A DNA stretch of 12,226 bases from GCA-020344715 sp050115935. Its GTDB lineage: Archaea; Thermoproteota; Bathyarchaeia; Bathyarchaeales; Bathyarchaeaceae. Location of the stretch: NCBI GenBank assembly GCA_050115935.1, contig JASFPO010000059.1, forward strand, positions 1-12,226, in the 5' to 3' direction. The position numbers were made by a program, and so were the translations under genes. The notes under the pieces were generated by a model. The model ran no database searches and was not told the origin of the DNA. It was given only the letters and a program-made list of their open reading frames with translations. Shown in pieces: positions 1 to 6,349 of this stretch (position 1 is the stretch's first letter; the number at the start of each line of letters is the position of its first letter).

Positions 1-187
1 ACGTGCCACTCCCTGATGAATCTTCTAAAAGAGTTTTCGAAGAGCTGACATATTGAGTACTTACAGAAACAAGAAGAGTGACCAGCAATATTATAAGTGG
101 TCCCTTAACATCCGGGGCAATGGCTATTTCTTTGAATGCCTTCAACGGAGAATACAGAATCCCAATTATGTTTCGCACTGTCGACAT
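1..187 (-). CDS. Yip1-like membrane protein, N-terminal part (runs off window)
   Basis: The minus strand reads open from an ATG at 187 to the window edge, giving 62 codons. An AGGAGAG ribosome binding site lies about 5 bases upstream of the ATG. The protein begins MSTVRNIIGILYSP, followed by KAFKEIA, a charged stretch, then a hydrophobic segment (GPLIILLVTLLVSV, roughly residues 29-42) that should be the first membrane helix. A short amphipathic start with a 'P..aFkeIa..PD.kGP' run before the first helix is common in archaeal Yip1-domain proteins, whose exact role is unknown. It lies 58 bases downstream of the HMG-CoA synthase fusion on the same strand and may be cotranscribed with it. The family call rests only on this N-terminus; that a membrane protein gene starts here is more certain. 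Confidence 0.6.
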   Translation of the reverse strand, partial: MSTVRNIIGILYSPLKAFKEIAIAPDVKGPLIILLVTLLVSVSTQYVSSSKTLLEDSSGSGT

Positions 188-245
188 GGTTGCTCTCCTT
201 TTCTATACTACTTGAAACGGTTACTATTTTGAGTTTTGCTCGCTT

Positions 246-1760
246 CTACAATCCAAGCTTCAGCCTTCGATAGGTGTCGTAATCCACGTATTCAATGTGC
301 TCGTTTTCAGCTTGATGCTGAACATTGAACTTTTGTCGATTTCTCTTCTCTTCTATTTGACTTGTCGTAACTAAGGAGTACGCGTCACTTCCAGCGCCGG
401 AGCCATAACCGATTAGAAGTATTCTTTGATTAGGTTGAGCCTCATCAAGGATCGCTGCCAACCCGAGTGGTGAAGCACCAGAATATGTGTTACCAAACCT
501 TGCCACTTGGAGACCAGGCATATACTGCTCATCCTTAAAACCTATCGCCTTGGCAACCTTGACTGGAAAGCTAACATTGGGCTGATGGGAAACAAAGTAG
601 TCTATGTCGCTGGTTTGTAACCCTAGTTTTTCCATTAATTTCTTCGCGGCTTTTGTTACATGCTTGAAATAGGCGGGTTCGCCTGTGAAACGTCCTCCAT
701 GTCTCGGGTATGGTTGGAGATCTCTCCTCCAGAAATCTGGAGTATCAGACGTGCAGGAAAACCAACCTTCGATTTCGGCGATGACATCTTGCTTGCCGAA
801 GATGAAGGCGGAGCTGCCATAGCCGACGAAGAAATCTAGTTCGCCTCCGATTTCGTTTCTAGGCGCAGCTTGCGAGTTGTCTGTGCCTATGACCATGGCG
901 TAAGACATGTTGGCTTTAGGATAGTAGACGAGTGCTGTTGCGTCTTTGAACATGCTGGTGGCTGCTTTACATGCGAATTCTGTGTCTACAGCGTCTACGC
1001 TTTGAAGACCTTCGCTTTTGTCTTCTTCACCTAGTCTCAAAACTTGAGCCACTTTGGAAGCTATGGGCTTGACCGCGTAGGGGTTGGACTCTGAGCCCAC
1101 GTACACTTTGCCAATTAAGGTTTGGTCTATTCCTGAATGGATTAGGGCTAATTTTCCAGCTTCAACCGCCGCTGTTATGGAATCTTCGTCTATGAAGGGT
1201 ACAGATCTCTCCATTGCTGGCTCTTTGATTCTGAACCTTGAAACGTAGACTCCATATCCAACAATACCAGGAGTTTCATATTCCTTTCTAGGTCTAACCG
1301 GCTCGTACTTTTGATGGGGATAGTATTCATCGGCAAATGTGAACGTAAGAGAGATCGTTGGAATAACCTCGCTTTGTTCAACCGTGTAGCGCCTTCTAAA
1401 TCTTGGAACAACCTCTCTGCCCTCGAATCCAGATACGTCTATCTCATCGTCACCTCTCAAAATGCGATCGGTCAGTCTACTCGGGACTCTTGCCTTTCCA
1501 TTGTGAAAAGAGACTATTCCGTAGACATAGGAGCCTAGTTTTACAAACTTGTTTGTCGGCTGCTTCACAAAAGTGCAAACCTCCAGCACTCCTTTTTCAT
1601 AGAAGAAATCAATGTCCTTCATTTTACCGAAGCTTTTCCGCCCGCAAGTCCCACAGTAGTCTCTGGTTCGAAAGTACTCTTTACCACAGAGTCTGCATCT
1701 GCTCCCCTTAAGACGATCTCCAGTGTAGGAAACTCTTCTTTCAATGGGTTCGCTACTCAT
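246..1760 (-). CDS. DUF35 (zinc ribbon/OB-fold) fused to HMG-CoA synthase
   Basis: HMG-CoA synthase condenses acetyl-CoA with acetoacetyl-CoA to give HMG-CoA, the mevalonate (isoprenoid lipid) precursor. The 504-residue protein has two parts. Residues about 15-145 are a DUF35 module: a zinc ribbon with Cys22, Cys25, Cys36 and Cys39, then an OB-fold-like beta region. After a polar linker (about 145-163), residues 165-504 are an archaeal HMG-CoA synthase. The catalytic set is present: Glu224 in VGSESNPYAVKP, Cys264 in EFACKAATS and His392 in SHQPN. The conserved SDTPDFWRR, GGRFTGEPAYFKH, GNTYSGAS and GYGSGAGSDA segments are also there. In other archaea DUF35 is a separate protein bridging thiolase and synthase; here it is fused at the N-terminus. 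Compared with archaeal synthases I know, about 17 residues seem missing after RIK (residue 179). The ATG at 1760 follows the upstream stop by 1 base, with GAGGAGG inside the upstream gene's last codons, so translation is probably coupled. Confidence 0.9.
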   Translation of the reverse strand: MSSEPIERRVSYTGDRLKGSRCRLCGKEYFRTRDYCGTCGRKSFGKMKDIDFFYEKGVLEVCTFVKQPTNKFVKLGSYVYGIVSFHNGKARVPSRLTDRILRGDDEIDVSGFEGREVVPRFRRRYTVEQSEVIPTISLTFTFADEYYPHQKYEPVRPRKEYETPGIVGYGVYVSRFRIKEPAMERSVPFIDEDSITAAVEAGKLALIHSGIDQTLIGKVYVGSESNPYAVKPIASKVAQVLRLGEEDKSEGLQSVDAVDTEFACKAATSMFKDATALVYYPKANMSYAMVIGTDNSQAAPRNEIGGELDFFVGYGSSAFIFGKQDVIAEIEGWFSCTSDTPDFWRRDLQPYPRHGGRFTGEPAYFKHVTKAAKKLMEKLGLQTSDIDYFVSHQPNVSFPVKVAKAIGFKDEQYMPGLQVARFGNTYSGASPLGLAAILDEAQPNQRILLIGYGSGAGSDAYSLVTTSQIEEKRNRQKFNVQHQAENEHIEYVDYDTYRRLKLGL

Positions 1761-1761
1761 C

Positions 1762-2961
1762 TCAGTTCCTCCTCAAAATGTGCACATAGGCCTTTGTTCC
1801 AAAGCCTTCAAGTTCTAAAATGCATCCAAACTTCAGTTCTCGGTCAGTTTCCATCTGCCTATTACCTGCTTCATCTCGAAGCTGCTTTACCACTTCGAAA
1901 GCTTGAGCGCCTCCAGTCGCGCCAAGCGGGTTGCCATCTGCTTTTAGTCCTCCGTTTGTGTTTACGAAGAGCTCCTTCCCATTAATAGTGTAGAACCCTT
2001 TGTAATCTCTGCAACTAGTGTGAATGTCTCGCCACGCTTCTCCCCTTTTCGAAAAACCTAGGTCTTCTAGAGAAATCATCTCAAGAAGCGTAGATTGATC
2101 GTAAAGCTCAGCAATTTGAATATCGTTTGGCTGCATGTCTACCATTTTGAGGGCGTTTTGCATCGCAATTCGGCTAGCAACAAAGCTTGTTCGGTCTTCT
2201 CTAGCTGAAAACGTGATGTAGTCTGTGGCTGAGGCAGAGCCGGCAACATAAACAGACTCGCTCGCATGTTGCTTGGCAATGTCGGGACGCGCCAGAACCA
2301 GAGCTGTAGCACCGTCAGATATGGGTGCAAAGTCTAAGAGACCAAGGGACCTATTTGCCTTCTTTCTTTCTGACAAGACCTGTTCAAGTCTGATTTCTCT
2401 CTGAAACTGAGCGTGCTCGTTCTTGGTTGCATGTTTATGATTTTTGACCGATATCTGAGCTAGCGCAACATTCAATTTCTCCATATCTTCTCCATGAATA
2501 CCGTGTTCCTTAATGTACTCTCTCAACATGAGTTCATGATTCGCCTCAGGTGTACATCCCGCGTAGTAGCTCCACGGGTCTCCCAAAAGCATTAGATCGT
2601 CTCGGATTTTCTCCCAGCGGTCAGTCATTTTCTCTACTCCACCCACAAGAACCATATCGTATTTTCCAGCCTGTATAGCGTTACATGCATTCAGGAGGGC
2701 GGAGCTGAAAGACCTTGTTTTTTCCATTGGAATATGCAGTTCAGTGAGTTCTGAAAGGAACCCTTCTTCAATTCCAATTTTGTTAGTGATTTGGAGAAAG
2801 TAGTCTGCAATGTAGGCGGCATGAAGGTCTTTTCGTTCTATGCCTGTTGCCATTGAGGCTTTAAGCCAGGCTTCTTCGATCAGTTTTTCCGGTTCTTTTT
2901 CGTAGTGTTCTCCGAATTTAGTCCTGCCTACACCCATGATAGCTGGGCAAAGTTGAGGCAT
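1762..2961 (-). CDS. Thiolase-superfamily protein lacking the thiolase catalytic residues
   Basis: This 399-residue protein has the full length and fold signature of the SCP2-type archaeal thiolase. It has GVGRTKFG at the start, VLVGGVEKMTD (about 104-114), ISDGATALVLA (214-224), LEDLGF (298-303), NTNGGLKADGNPLGATGG (334-351) and a C-terminal AYVHIL. In archaea such a thiolase makes acetoacetyl-CoA and passes it to HMG-CoA synthase through DUF35. The catalytic loops are altered. The nucleophile loop, usually E-x-x-C-A-S-G, reads EKTRSFSS (80-87) with no Cys. The HDCF loop reads YDQS (287-290). The GHP loop reads GNP (343-345). I re-read these codons on the minus strand, and they are not frameshift artefacts. 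It is therefore unlikely to be a working thiolase. It may be a structural partner or an aldolase-like enzyme, since Ltp2-type thiolase homologues that pair with DUF35 use tyrosines in these loops. GGTGA lies a few bases upstream of the ATG. Confidence 0.88.
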   Translation of the reverse strand: MPQLCPAIMGVGRTKFGEHYEKEPEKLIEEAWLKASMATGIERKDLHAAYIADYFLQITNKIGIEEGFLSELTELHIPMEKTRSFSSALLNACNAIQAGKYDMVLVGGVEKMTDRWEKIRDDLMLLGDPWSYYAGCTPEANHELMLREYIKEHGIHGEDMEKLNVALAQISVKNHKHATKNEHAQFQREIRLEQVLSERKKANRSLGLLDFAPISDGATALVLARPDIAKQHASESVYVAGSASATDYITFSAREDRTSFVASRIAMQNALKMVDMQPNDIQIAELYDQSTLLEMISLEDLGFSKRGEAWRDIHTSCRDYKGFYTINGKELFVNTNGGLKADGNPLGATGGAQAFEVVKQLRDEAGNRQMETDRELKFGCILELEGFGTKAYVHILRRN

Positions 2962-3300
2962 TAATCACCTTTCTCCTTCTCGTCAAAATTCATGGTTGCC
3001 CGAACGAGTCTATTAAGTCTTTAGTAGTTTGGGGATAATTCAAGCTCTCACCTTGTCCTTTGATTGACCGGAGTCCATGCTCTGCAGCAATTGTGAGGCA
3101 GGTTTTGCTCTTCTATACTCATTGTGTCCATGTGTATCTTCTTTGCACCTTGTGCTTGAGACATCCTGCGAATTCCTCCCTTTTCAAGTGACATCACTAA
3201 TCTATTAGTTGTTGTACTACTTTCACTCTTCTCTCTCCACTCTGTGCAGAGATGTTATGGCACCAGTCTTATCTTTACCACCAACCAACGACAAGTCGAG
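2962..3300. other. Sparse intergenic region between divergent genes
   Basis: This 339-base stretch separates the minus-strand thiolase homologue from the plus-strand small ORFs. It has no tRNA and no convincing conserved gene. On the minus strand a 38-codon ORF (3048-3164, with an in-frame ATG also at 3194) has GGGAGG 10 bases upstream. It encodes a polar peptide with a Cys-Cys pair and could be a small protein or chance. A short inverted repeat CTAAT-CT-ATTAG lies near 3199-3210. I see no strong TATA box for the thiolase gene; the best candidate is a weak CTTAATA-like tract near 3010-3019 on the minus strand. Confidence 0.4.
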
Positions 3301-3453
3301 ATGGTCATCTTGGATCCAGTGTCACCAACTGACAAGGGAAAATTGACAGCGTTCAAAAATGAGCTGATAAGAAGACTTGAACATATTCAGCGGTTGGCTA
3401 AGCAGAAAAACTACTCTGAAATAGAAGAGCTGTTGGAGAAGAATTATATCTAA
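3301..3453 (+). CDS. Small hypothetical protein (50 aa)
   Basis: The reading frame is open from a GTG at 3244, but I chose the internal ATG at 3301. A TATA-like CTTATCTTTA (3269-3278) lies about 28 bases upstream, which is the usual spacing for a leaderless archaeal transcript, and no ribosome binding site precedes either start. The peptide is mostly charged and predicted helical (KNELIRRLEHIQRLAKQKNY, then EIEELLEKNYI). It has no Cys, no membrane segment and no motif I recognise. It ends 23 bases before the next small ORF on the same strand, so the two may form a unit. It could also be a chance ORF; the amphipathic helix pattern is the main argument that it is real. Confidence 0.4.
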   Translation: MVILDPVSPTDKGKLTAFKNELIRRLEHIQRLAKQKNYSEIEELLEKNYI

Positions 3454-3476
3454 CACTATTTGAGGCGGCGCTAATC

Positions 3477-3782
3477 ATGGCTCACAACGGTAGTAGCTTC
3501 CTGATCTGTGTTCCCCGAGGTTCGAGGCAACCTGAACGCTTCAGAACTGTTGGGCGAGCAGTTGTGAGGATAGCAGAGATGTTGGGAGCGGAAATTGAGA
3601 TATCTCAGAAAAGGCATCTTCTGTCTGTCTGGGTTTACTATAAGAATGATGGGAAAGAATGGCGTCCTGTGTATTGCGACTGGGGCAAAGACTGGCGAGA
3701 AAATGATGTTTTTGCTTCCATAAAAGGTGAGATATACCCCTTTTTGCCTCATCATGTCCTGCAAAATGCAGTAGTTAGATGA
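3477..3782 (+). CDS. Hypothetical protein (101 aa)
   Basis: I do not recognise the family. The ATG at 3477 is preceded by a purine-rich GAGGCGGCG at 3460-3468, about 8 bases away, a usable ribosome binding site. The protein is soluble-looking, with an N-terminal hydrophobic strand (SFLICVPRG), a helix rich in Arg and Glu (about residues 20-40), and a Trp-rich second half (VWVYYK, EWRPVYCDWGKDW). There is no CxxC pair, signal peptide or membrane helix. A 97-codon ORF on the opposite strand covers almost the same bases. I prefer this strand because of its ribosome binding site, its start position after the preceding small ORF and its more protein-like composition. Confidence 0.5.
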   Translation: MAHNGSSFLICVPRGSRQPERFRTVGRAVVRIAEMLGAEIEISQKRHLLSVWVYYKNDGKEWRPVYCDWGKDWRENDVFASIKGEIYPFLPHHVLQNAVVR

Positions 3783-3848
3783 GTATCAAAAGCGAGAAGT
3801 GTTCTTAACGGTAAGCAAAAACTGAGTCTCCAAATGGAGGTTAGTATT

Positions 3849-3938
3849 ATGCAATTCAGGCACGACGGGATCGCTAAAACTACTGCTCAATTTTTTCGAA
3901 GAAGGTGTAGAAACCGACCTGAGACCTTAGGAAAGTAA
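3849..3938 (+). CDS. Possible 29-residue basic peptide upstream of S13
   Basis: A 29-codon ORF starts at an ATG 8 bases after a near-perfect ribosome binding site, GGAGG at 3836-3840, one of the best in the window. The peptide is strongly basic, with FFRRRCRNRPE in its second half. It ends at 3938, right where the S13 operon promoter begins, so it is not part of the main ribosomal transcript if that promoter is used. The upstream CTCC-AAAT-GGAG can form a small hairpin that would bury the ribosome binding site (3827-3840). It may be a real small protein or a chance ORF. Confidence 0.3.
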   Translation: MQFRHDGIAKTTAQFFRRRCRNRPETLGK

Positions 3939-3948
3939 AGTTTAAATA
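3934..3948 (+). promoter_or_regulatory. TATA box and BRE of the S13 operon
   Basis: AGTAAAG followed by TTTAAATA (3941-3948) is a textbook archaeal BRE/TATA arrangement. Transcription would be expected to start about 25-30 bases on, near 3968-3975, leaving an untranslated leader of some 20-30 bases before the S13 ATG at 3997. Confidence 0.75.
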
Positions 3949-3996
3949 AAGTCTGATTCACTTCGTAGATAGCCCGAAATTAATGGACTGTTTGAG

Positions 3997-4464
3997 ATGT
4001 CGAAAGAGTTTCGCCACATCGTGAGAATCGCAGACACAGACATAGACGGCACGCTAAAAGTCGGCTACGCTCTATCTCGCATCAAAGGAGTGGGAATCCG
4101 ACTTGCCCTCACCATTCTGCAAAAGGCCAAAGTCAACCCAGAAGTGCGCTCAGGCTTCCTCTCCGAAGTTGAAGTAGAAACAATCGAAGACGTCATGACT
4201 AATCCTGCAAAACATGGCTTTCCAGGCTGGCTTGTCAACCGACCAAAAGACCTTGAAACTGGAGAAAATCTCCACCTCATCGGACCAGACCTAGACCTTC
4301 GCGTTAAGTCTGACATCGAAGAACTGAAGAAATCCAAATCATGGAGAGGCTACCGTCACGCTTACAAGCTCAAAGTCAGAGGACAACGCACAAGAGCAAC
4401 AGGCAGAGCAGGAAAAGCCTTGGGTGTAAAGAGAAAAGACATCAGGCGGAGAGAAACCAGGTAA
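3997..4464 (+). CDS. rps13: 30S ribosomal protein S13 (uS13)
   Basis: This 155-residue protein is the archaeal form of S13, in the head of the small subunit near the subunit interface and P-site tRNA. It starts SKEFRHIVRIADTDIDG, has the helix-two-turns-helix segment ALSRIKGVGIRLA (about residues 25-37), and ends with the Arg/Lys-rich tail containing the diagnostic GQRTRATGRAG. The length matches the archaeal family. The ATG at 3997 starts the conserved N-terminus; another ATG at 3983 is out of frame. It is the first gene of the S13-S4-S11-rpoD block, and its TAA shares its last base with the ATG of S4. Confidence 0.97.
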   Translation: MSKEFRHIVRIADTDIDGTLKVGYALSRIKGVGIRLALTILQKAKVNPEVRSGFLSEVEVETIEDVMTNPAKHGFPGWLVNRPKDLETGENLHLIGPDLDLRVKSDIEELKKSKSWRGYRHAYKLKVRGQRTRATGRAGKALGVKRKDIRRRETR

Positions 4465-5048
4465 TGGGTGACCCCAAGAAGCAGAGGAAGAAATACGAAA
4501 CACCTCGGTTCCCATGGCGAATTGACATTTTGGAAGCGGAGCTAAAACTACTTGGACAATATGGACTGCGAAACAAACAGGAACTGTGGCGACACAGAAC
4601 AATGCTCTCAAAATTCCGAGGTATCGCTCGCTCACTTTTGGGCATGTCCGCAGAACAACGGAGAAAACTGGAAACGCAACTCTTAGCCAAGCTTCACCGT
4701 TTAGGCATTCTTCCTGAAAAGGCAGCGCTAGATGACGCCCTAGACCTAGCAATTGAAGATATTCTTGAGCGGCGACTCCAAACCATAGTGTTTCGGAAAG
4801 GACTTGCCAAGTCTGTCCATCAAGCCCGACAGCTCATTACTCATAGACACATTGTGATTGAAAAGCAGAAGGTCTACTCTCCAAGCTACCTAGTTTTAAG
4901 AGATGAAGAAGCCTTGATTGCCTACGCCCCGACAAGTCCATTATCTAGTTCTAACCATCCTCTACGCGAATCCATTCAGACAGCAGAAGCAAAAAGTGCT
5001 CCCACATCAGAAAGCACCGATAAAACGGCAAAGGAGGAAAAGGCTTGA
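4464..5048 (+). CDS. rps4: 30S ribosomal protein S4 (uS4)
   Basis: S4 is a primary 16S rRNA-binding protein of the small subunit. The start is the ATG at 4464, which overlaps the S13 stop by 1 base and gives the conserved MGDPKKQRKKYETPRFPW beginning. The frame stays open 41 codons further upstream, but that part lies inside S13 and is spurious. The 194-residue protein has the S4 RNA-binding domain at about residues 102-150 (ERRLQTIVFRKG, then HQARQLITHRHI). From about residue 155 it carries a 40-residue Ser/Thr/Lys/Glu-rich tail that looks disordered and lies outside the conserved domain. The tail contains the GGAGG binding site for the next gene in its last codons. Confidence 0.96.
   Translation: MGDPKKQRKKYETPRFPWRIDILEAELKLLGQYGLRNKQELWRHRTMLSKFRGIARSLLGMSAEQRRKLETQLLAKLHRLGILPEKAALDDALDLAIEDILERRLQTIVFRKGLAKSVHQARQLITHRHIVIEKQKVYSPSYLVLRDEEALIAYAPTSPLSSSNHPLRESIQTAEAKSAPTSESTDKTAKEEKA
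5033..5037 (+). promoter_or_regulatory. Ribosome binding site deciding the TTG start of S11
   Basis: GGAGG lies 7 bases before the TTG at 5045. It supports that rare start codon over any internal one, and its position inside the S4 coding region implies translational coupling. Confidence 0.7.
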
Positions 5049-5440
5049 GCAAAAAAGCAGAACGATGGGGAGTAGTTCGCATATATAGCTCTTACAACAA
5101 CACAATTGTGCACATAACCGATCTATCCGGTGCCGAGACCATAGCAAGAGCCTCGGGAGGCATGTTTGTGAAAGCCGACAGACTAGAATCCTCTCCTTAT
5201 GCTGCTATGAGAGCCGCATCAGCAGCAGCGCGTATCGCAAGGGACAAGGGAATAGCGGCAATTCACATCAAGGTAAGAGCACCTGGAGGCTCAGGCGCTA
5301 GAACTCCGGGTCCAGGCGCCCAGGCAGCCATTCGAGCTTTGGCCAGAGCTGGGTTTCGCATTGGAAGAATTGAAGAGGTAACTCCTATTCCTCACGATGG
5401 GACCAGAAGAAGAGGCGGGCGACGAGGTCGCAGAGTCTAG
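5045..5440 (+). CDS. rps11: 30S ribosomal protein S11 (uS11)
   Basis: S11 sits on the platform of the small subunit, next to the mRNA exit region. The 131-residue protein has the archaeal features WGVVRIYSSYNNTIVHITDLSGAE as a near-start strand set, an Ala-rich helix (YAAMRAASAAARIA), the KVRAPGGSG..TPGPGAQAAIRALAR core, and the terminal PHDGTRRRGGRRGRR tail. Translation must begin at TTG (5045), since there is no ATG or GTG at the conserved N-terminus, and GGAGG precedes it by 7 bases. Its start overlaps the S4 stop by 4 bases (TTGA). Confidence 0.96.
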   Translation: MSKKAERWGVVRIYSSYNNTIVHITDLSGAETIARASGGMFVKADRLESSPYAAMRAASAAARIARDKGIAAIHIKVRAPGGSGARTPGPGAQAAIRALARAGFRIGRIEEVTPIPHDGTRRRGGRRGRRV

Positions 5441-5448
5441 CAGCCTAG

Positions 5449-5488
5449 TTTTTTGGAGAGGGAAACATTGAAATAATGCGTTCTCTCC
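5449..5488 (+). promoter_or_regulatory. Oligo-T tract and imperfect hairpin between S11 and rpoD
   Basis: The only long gap in the operon (96 bases) holds six T at 5449-5454, followed directly by a fold. GGAGAG (5455-5460) pairs with CTCTCC (5483-5488), AA with TT, and CATT (5466-5469) pairs with AATG (5475-5478) around a GAAAT loop. In archaea, T-runs terminate transcription and leader hairpins can serve as protein-binding sites. It could be a partial terminator, a processing site or an operator for autoregulation. Only the complementarity is seen; the function is inferred. Confidence 0.4.
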
Positions 5489-5536
5489 CTTATGTGAAGC
5501 ACATAGGCTAACAGTCCTTGCAAGGTGTCTGGCTGT

Positions 5537-6349
5537 ATGAAAATACGCGTTGTTGACAAGACTGACGTTACTGCTCGTTTGATTATTGAGGATGTTGATG
5601 TACCTTTCATGAACGCGTTACGCCGCATAATGCTCACTGAAGTTCCTTCCATGGCTATCGATGAAATGGTTGTCCTCGAGAACTCATCTCTAATACATGA
5701 CGAAATTCTAGCACATAGACTTGGATTTGTCCCGCTGAAAACAGATTTGGATTCTTACAATTTACCTGAAGAATGTCCGTGTAAAAGCGAATTTGGATGC
5801 AACCTTTGCCGTGCAACACTAACAATCGATGTTGAAGCTACAGAGAGCATTAGAACAGTATACTCAAGCGACCTTACTCCGAACAATCCAGACATCGCTC
5901 CAGTAAGCGAAAAGATTCCGATTGCGAAACTGGCACCCGACCAAAAAATCCGATTAGAAGCTTATGCTCAGTTGGGCAAGGGAAAAGAACATGCGAAATG
6001 GCAGCCTGTTTCTGTGTGCGCCTACAAGCATTTTCCAAAAATCAAAATAGACAAGAAACTCTGTGATGCCTGCGACAAATGTGTAGAAGTCTGCCCGAAA
6101 AGAGTTCTCACAAATGTTGGAGAAAAAGTGGAAATCCGAAATATCACCGAATGCACTCTCTGCCAAGATTGTGTAGATGCTTGTCCCAAAGATCCAACTA
6201 CCATTGAAGTGACTTGGGACAAAAACGCGTTCATCTTTGATATAGAATCGAATGGGGGAATTCCTGTAGAACGAATAGTCACTGAAGCCCTCAAAATCCT
6301 CGATGGAAAGGCAGAGAATTTCCTAAATCTTCTAGCGGAGAAGAAGTGA
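5537..6349 (+). CDS. rpoD: DNA-directed RNA polymerase subunit D (Rpo3)
   Basis: Subunit D is the archaeal counterpart of bacterial alpha and eukaryotic Rpb3. It pairs with subunit L to nucleate polymerase assembly. I use the ATG at 5537 (270 residues) because AAGGTG lies 9 bases before it; a GTG at 5525 overlaps that site and adds four residues of no clear value. The alpha-like motif FMNALRRIMLTEVPSMAID is at residues 24-42. A Cys cluster C80-x-C82-x5-C88-x2-C91 resembles the zinc loop of Rpb3. The inserted ferredoxin-like domain has two complete 4Fe-4S motifs: C176/C179/C182/C186 and C206/C209/C212/C216, both ending in CP. The stop shares its last base with the ATG of L18e. Confidence 0.96.
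   Translation: MKIRVVDKTDVTARLIIEDVDVPFMNALRRIMLTEVPSMAIDEMVVLENSSLIHDEILAHRLGFVPLKTDLDSYNLPEECPCKSEFGCNLCRATLTIDVEATESIRTVYSSDLTPNNPDIAPVSEKIPIAKLAPDQKIRLEAYAQLGKGKEHAKWQPVSVCAYKHFPKIKIDKKLCDACDKCVEVCPKRVLTNVGEKVEIRNITECTLCQDCVDACPKDPTTIEVTWDKNAFIFDIESNGGIPVERIVTEALKILDGKAENFLNLLAEKK

Noticed and set aside
1..56. Plus-strand C-terminal gene tail (PLPDESSKRVFEELTY then stop)
   Set aside because: The opposite strand carries a start with a good ribosome binding site and a membrane protein N-terminus over the same bases, which is the better explanation.
1403..1711. Plus-strand ORF of 102 codons opposite the DUF35 region
   Set aside because: It is a shadow of the fusion gene, which has clear domains and motifs on the minus strand.
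3471..3764. Minus-strand ORF of 97 codons opposite the 101-residue protein
   Set aside because: There is no ribosome binding site and less protein-like composition. The plus-strand ORF has a better start and a colinear neighbour, though neither is certain.
4341..4463. N-terminal extension of S4 by 41 codons
   Set aside because: It lies wholly inside S13 in another frame. The conserved S4 start is the ATG at 4464, overlapping the S13 stop.
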